The position numbers and the translations under genes are program-made. From NCBI RefSeq assembly GCF_035046505.1, contig NC_089822.1:270711054-270775053 (forward strand): 64,000 nucleotides of DNA, read 5' to 3'. Shown here piece by piece: positions 60,546-64,000 of this stretch. The notes under the pieces were generated by a model that had not been told where the DNA came from, searched no databases, and saw only the letters and a program-made list of their open reading frames with translations. How positions within the stretch are numbered: the first letter of the stretch is position 1; each line of letters opens with the position of its first letter. The DNA is from Tiliqua scincoides. Its lineage: Eukaryota; Chordata; Lepidosauria; Squamata; Scincidae.

Positions 60546-61623
60546 CGTGGACTGCCCCTGGGTTCAGCAGCAGCCACCTGCCTCTGTATCCACTCGGGAG
60601 GAGCAGTGCTGTGAGAAAAGCCCCTTATTCTCTTGCCGGTGGGCTTCCCAGAGGCAGCTGCTGGGCCTTTATTTATCCAATGAGGACGAAAGGACACACA
60701 CACCCTGCAACATGTTCCTCCCTCCACAGTACTGAGAGAAATCACCTGGTGGTTTTGTGTGTCTACGGGGCAACTGCTCATTTCCCTCCTGCCAACCTCC
60801 TTACCAGACCTCTCAACAATTTTGTTCATGAAGTATGTGCAAGTCTTCTCTGGGTAGCCCAGACCTCCTGCTGCCCAAGCCAGGGCGCTTCTATACTGCC
60901 TGAATTTGGGTGGAACACATGTACCCATGGGAAGGAGAACAAGCAGGCACACTGCAGTGAGGGGGGCGAGAGAAAGGGGTTGCAGGGTGGCTTTTAAAGT
61001 TTAGAGGGAATGCCACATTTGCAAGGGAAGGGAAGGGAGGAGGAGGACTTCTGGTCTGCCTGCCCTCCCTTCCCAACCCCAGATGGCCTGAGTCTTGCTC
61101 ACTTGTAGTGGGGGAGGAAGAATGTGGCTTTTGGCTGCTGCAGGCTGGAGGGCAGTGGGGGGCCCAAGTTCCCACGCCTCCCCCCACCTGCCCTTTTGCA
61201 AGCTGCCTCATAGCACATTGCTGCTGGCTCAGCCATTCGCTCACCCGCCCACAAGAGGAGGGATGGGGACATCGGCTGGTTGGTGGTGGTGGGGGGCTGT
61301 CCTGAGTGTTGCAGCTGGAGTGTGCTGCATGGAGCAAGCAGAAAAGGCCTGGCAGGCCTCTTTGCAAGCACTGAGCAACACCCTTCAGCGGGGGGAGCAG
61401 TGCGATCAGGTGCATGCCCCACTCCGCTCCCCTGCACTGGGCTGCTGTCCTCACACTTTTTATGCACGGGGTCTGGGAGCCACTTTGGGACAGCCTTCTA
61501 TTAAGTGTTTCCTCGGGGGTAAGTCCAGGATGGGTTTCCCCCTCGTGTCTGGGGCTGGCCTTTCCCCCTTTGCTTCTGGGGTTTGCAACCCTGAAAGGAG
61601 CCTGATCAGACCCTTAGCGGGTT
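60546..61623. other. Unannotated stretch
   Basis: GC-rich and G-rich in places (61100-61420). Open frames on both strands lack family features. No supported gene. Confidence 0.45.
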
Positions 61624-61765
61624 GGCTGGCAACCTTCAGTCTCAAAAGCCTCTGGTAGAAGCCTACAGCACCCGGTATTCCCAGGCGGTCTCCCATCCAA
61701 GTACTAACCAGGCCTGACCCTGCTTAGCTTCCGGGAGCAGACGAGATCGGGCATGTGCAGGGTAA
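61624..61765 (-). mobile_element. 5S-Sauria-type SINE, nearly complete
   Basis: Minus strand. Head CCCTGCACATGCCCGATCTC, GTCTGCTCCCGGAAGCTAAG and GGTGCTGTAGGCTTCTACCA, then the tail AGACTGAAGGTTGCCAGCC. Complete from near the 5S 5' region to the Vingi-like 3' end. Confidence 0.92.
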
Positions 61766-62256
61766 CCCTTAACTCCGAACTGAATCTCTCAGTGTCGTAA
61801 CCCACAAACGATCCAATTACAACAGAAACATCCCCTGTGAAATGCTTCTTCTTCTTCTTCTCTGCAAAGCAGAAGTGGCTTTCAGGAAGGACTGACTTCA
61901 ACAAGGGAGGGGCAATTGGGGAGGCGGACAGGCAGCAGGGTGGGGAAAGACCTCTACTTGGAACCCTTGGGAGCCAGCCCCCCCCCCCCAGTTAGGGAGA
62001 TGATATCAGCCTAGAGAGGTCACTGAACTGGTTGACAGTTGACTCCATCATGGTCAGGGATAACTAATGCAGGTTAATCATCTGTGACGTCATCCTCCTT
62101 CGGACATCAGGTGCGCCTGTCTTATACCCATCCAGAGGACTGTGAAATGGGGCCACCCAAAGATCAGGTGGGTCTTTCTGCACATGGGGAGGGGGGCCCT
62201 CCAGGTATGCAGTGTGTGGTTGTGCATTCAAATCCTGAAAGGCTTCTGGTGCTCCT

Positions 62257-63065
62257 TCCATTAAGTCTCACAAACAGGTTTTCTCCAGCACACACCTGCG
62301 CATGGAGCCGCATGGGGTCCAGGGTGTTGCACTATTGACTCTTCTCACTATAATTACCCAAATCATGGTGTTTTATTCTCCTCAAGGGTGTTTTTTCCCT
62401 TATAGATAATATTTTGCTTCAAAAACAGACTGTTCCTGAGGAGACTGATGCAGAAATAGTAGCCGCGGACCTCTGCAGCCCCATGGCGGGGGAAAAGCTC
62501 AGTGATGGCACCCCCCTGCAGGCTATCACCGCCCCCCACACAGATATCCACCCCTCCACTGACCAGAAGCTCACGGAGCTTTGCGGAACCACAGCCCACT
62601 CCAGAGAAACCTCTGTGAGGTTCCCCAGCGCTATAAACTGTGCTTCTGACAAACCAGAAGCAGTTTCTGCCCCCGTCGGGAGCCTCAGAGAGGTTTCCGC
62701 AGGGTCTGGGGCATTTGCCCCATCAAACCCCATGGTAGGCACACAATTGATAAATAGCTTCTGGTCTCCTGAGAGTTCAGAACAGGATTCTGGCCAGGCA
62801 GGGCCTCTGCTGCTGCAAGGGCTCAAGATCACCCCCCACAGAGTGAAGCCACTGTTGGATTCCATCCATGTCAGCAAAGTCACTGCAGCCTCAGTCTGGC
62901 CAGAGGGTCTTGGCCTGGAATCCATGGCTGGAAGCAGAGAAAACAGTCCCTGCCCTGGGATGTGGATGGCCAAATCCTGCCCGGGCAGCTACAGCACCTA
63001 CAACGGTGTCCAGGCCATGGCTCACTCTGACATGCTGCATTTTCACTTGGGTCCATTCTGGTGGG
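62257..63065 (+). pseudogene. Duplicated V2R upstream segment with exon-3 remnant
   Basis: 62257-62460 matches 25800-26016 plus 28192-28202, and 62746-62940 matches 28200-28390, the flank of the intact V2R start. In between is 285 bases absent from the other copy and bounded by AAATAG on both sides. From about 62935 the text follows V2R exon 3 instead of exon 1 (SYSTYNGVQAMAHSDML against [17 protein letters not shown]). A relic of another V2R gene, without splice sites or usable frame. Confidence 0.65.
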
Positions 63066-63554
63066 GATGAAGCATGGAGGCCAGCTCTGGGTGCGAGTGC
63101 AGAACTCTCAAGGGAGGACAAATCCTGCAGCCACTTGGACACCGGGGGGGGGGGGGAGAAAGCCTGACCATCCTGCATCCAAACCACGGGAAGGGTTTGA
63201 CCCTCCCCAGAGAGAGAGCGAGCGCTTTGGATGATCAGCTGGGATGCCAAGAACCTACATGGAGCTCTGTGAGCTGGACTTCCACCCCCTTCCTCGCACA
63301 TCCTCCATACACAATATAGTGGAGATGGAGATAGTGGTGTCCCCAAAATGCCCAGCTCACAATACCAAAATACCCACAAGGCCTGGCTTCCTAAACCAGG
63401 CTTCTCTGGTTTAGGCCCTTCTCTGACCCTTGTTCAGGAATGCTACTAGTCAGCACCAACCACCCTCCTCTTCAGAGAAATCTGGCTACAAAAGATAAGC
63501 CAAATACACAAAATATGGGCCTCCAAGGAAGGACAGATGGTAAGAGACGAAGGG

Positions 63555-64000
63555 TGTGAGACCCCGAAAGGACTAGGGTAAAGTGGTGTGATTGATTACC
63601 AAACCTTTGGTAATGAACGTCCTGTGTGTAAACACCCTGTCAATACACATTCTACTGTGCTTCCTACAGAACATTCCAAACAGATAAGGATGCTGATTTT
63701 GCTCTCTGTCTGATTACTTGGTAATTTTACAAGGATGTTTACCCCTCTTTCTTTGTGCCCTTGTGTACCCCTCCTATATTCAGAAGGCTCTATAAAAACC
63801 GTATCATTGTAACCCATTCTTTTTCCATCACCCCCTTTGCGGTGGTCCTGTTTACAAATGTTGTAAAAGCTTTTTCAAAGCCCTTTGAATTATCCTGTCC
63901 TGTTTGTTTGCCTCTCCGCTATCCAACGTATACTGCGACTGTTTGGGAACAGTGGAGATGGAAAGGTGCAAAAGTGAGCGACTAGATGTTTACTGGGCTG
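63555..64000 (+). mobile_element. Possible fossil LTR, cut by the window edge
   Basis: Begins near TGTGAGACCCCGAAAGG, with a TATA-like CTATAAAAACCG at about 63790 and a C/T-rich stretch after it, the layout of a retroviral-type LTR promoter. The right end lies outside the window and no second LTR is visible. Tentative. Confidence 0.35.

Noticed and set aside
60891-61454. 187-codon minus-strand and 187-codon plus-strand frames near 61 kb
   Set aside because: They overlap each other in a G- or C-rich region without domains, signals or splice context.

Overview
The window is squamate reptile DNA, most likely lizard. The evidence is CR1, L2 and Vingi-like LINEs, 5S-rRNA-derived SINEs of the 5S-Sauria type, several hAT and foldback MITE families, vomeronasal type-2 receptor (V2R) genes, an MHC class II beta fragment and a SCAN-KRAB zinc-finger gene. 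Well over half of the sequence is recognisable repeat. Most long open frames are LINE reverse transcriptases or their antisense shadows. Gene models were read by eye from splice sites, phase and family knowledge; no search was run.

Layout. 1-7.8 kb: LINE block (Vingi 3' end, a 5'-truncated L2, a CR1 with a 960-codon open ORF2, a scrambled CR1 carrying a SINE). 7.8-12.7 kb: a GC-rich stretch, a cluster of short palindromic repeats and a hAT transposase relic. 13.1-15.5 kb: MHC class II beta exons 3-6 without exons 1-2. 15.5-17.4 kb: old CR1 and MITEs. 17.4-24.4 kb: a V2R pseudogene (exons 4-6) whose fifth intron holds a hAT element with a Vingi LINE inserted at its very end. 26.0-28.2 kb: a small young LTR element whose only ORF joins a short leader protein to a captured hnRNP M-like RNA-binding segment. 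28.4-38.1 kb: a complete six-exon V2R gene with correct splice sites and phases and a predicted 861 residues; its third intron carries a CR1. 38.9-52.2 kb: a large inverted repeat with arms of about 2.2-2.35 kb and an 8.8-kb repeat-filled spacer. Each arm holds the GC-rich 5' region and first coding bases of a SCAN gene. 52.1-59.8 kb: the SCAN-KRAB-C2H2 gene, entered from the right arm. 60-64 kb: repeats, a duplicated V2R upstream segment with an exon-3 remnant, and a possible LTR.

The host genes belong to chemosensory (V2R), antigen-presentation (MHC II beta) and transcriptional-repressor (SCAN-KRAB-ZNF) families. All three lie on the plus strand. No RNA gene was found; the 5S-like stretches are SINE heads. 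The most unusual item is the LTR element with the hnRNP M-like cargo. Next are the inverted SCAN-promoter duplication, the dated hAT/Vingi nest, and the homologous copy near 62.4 kb that lacks the LTR insertion.
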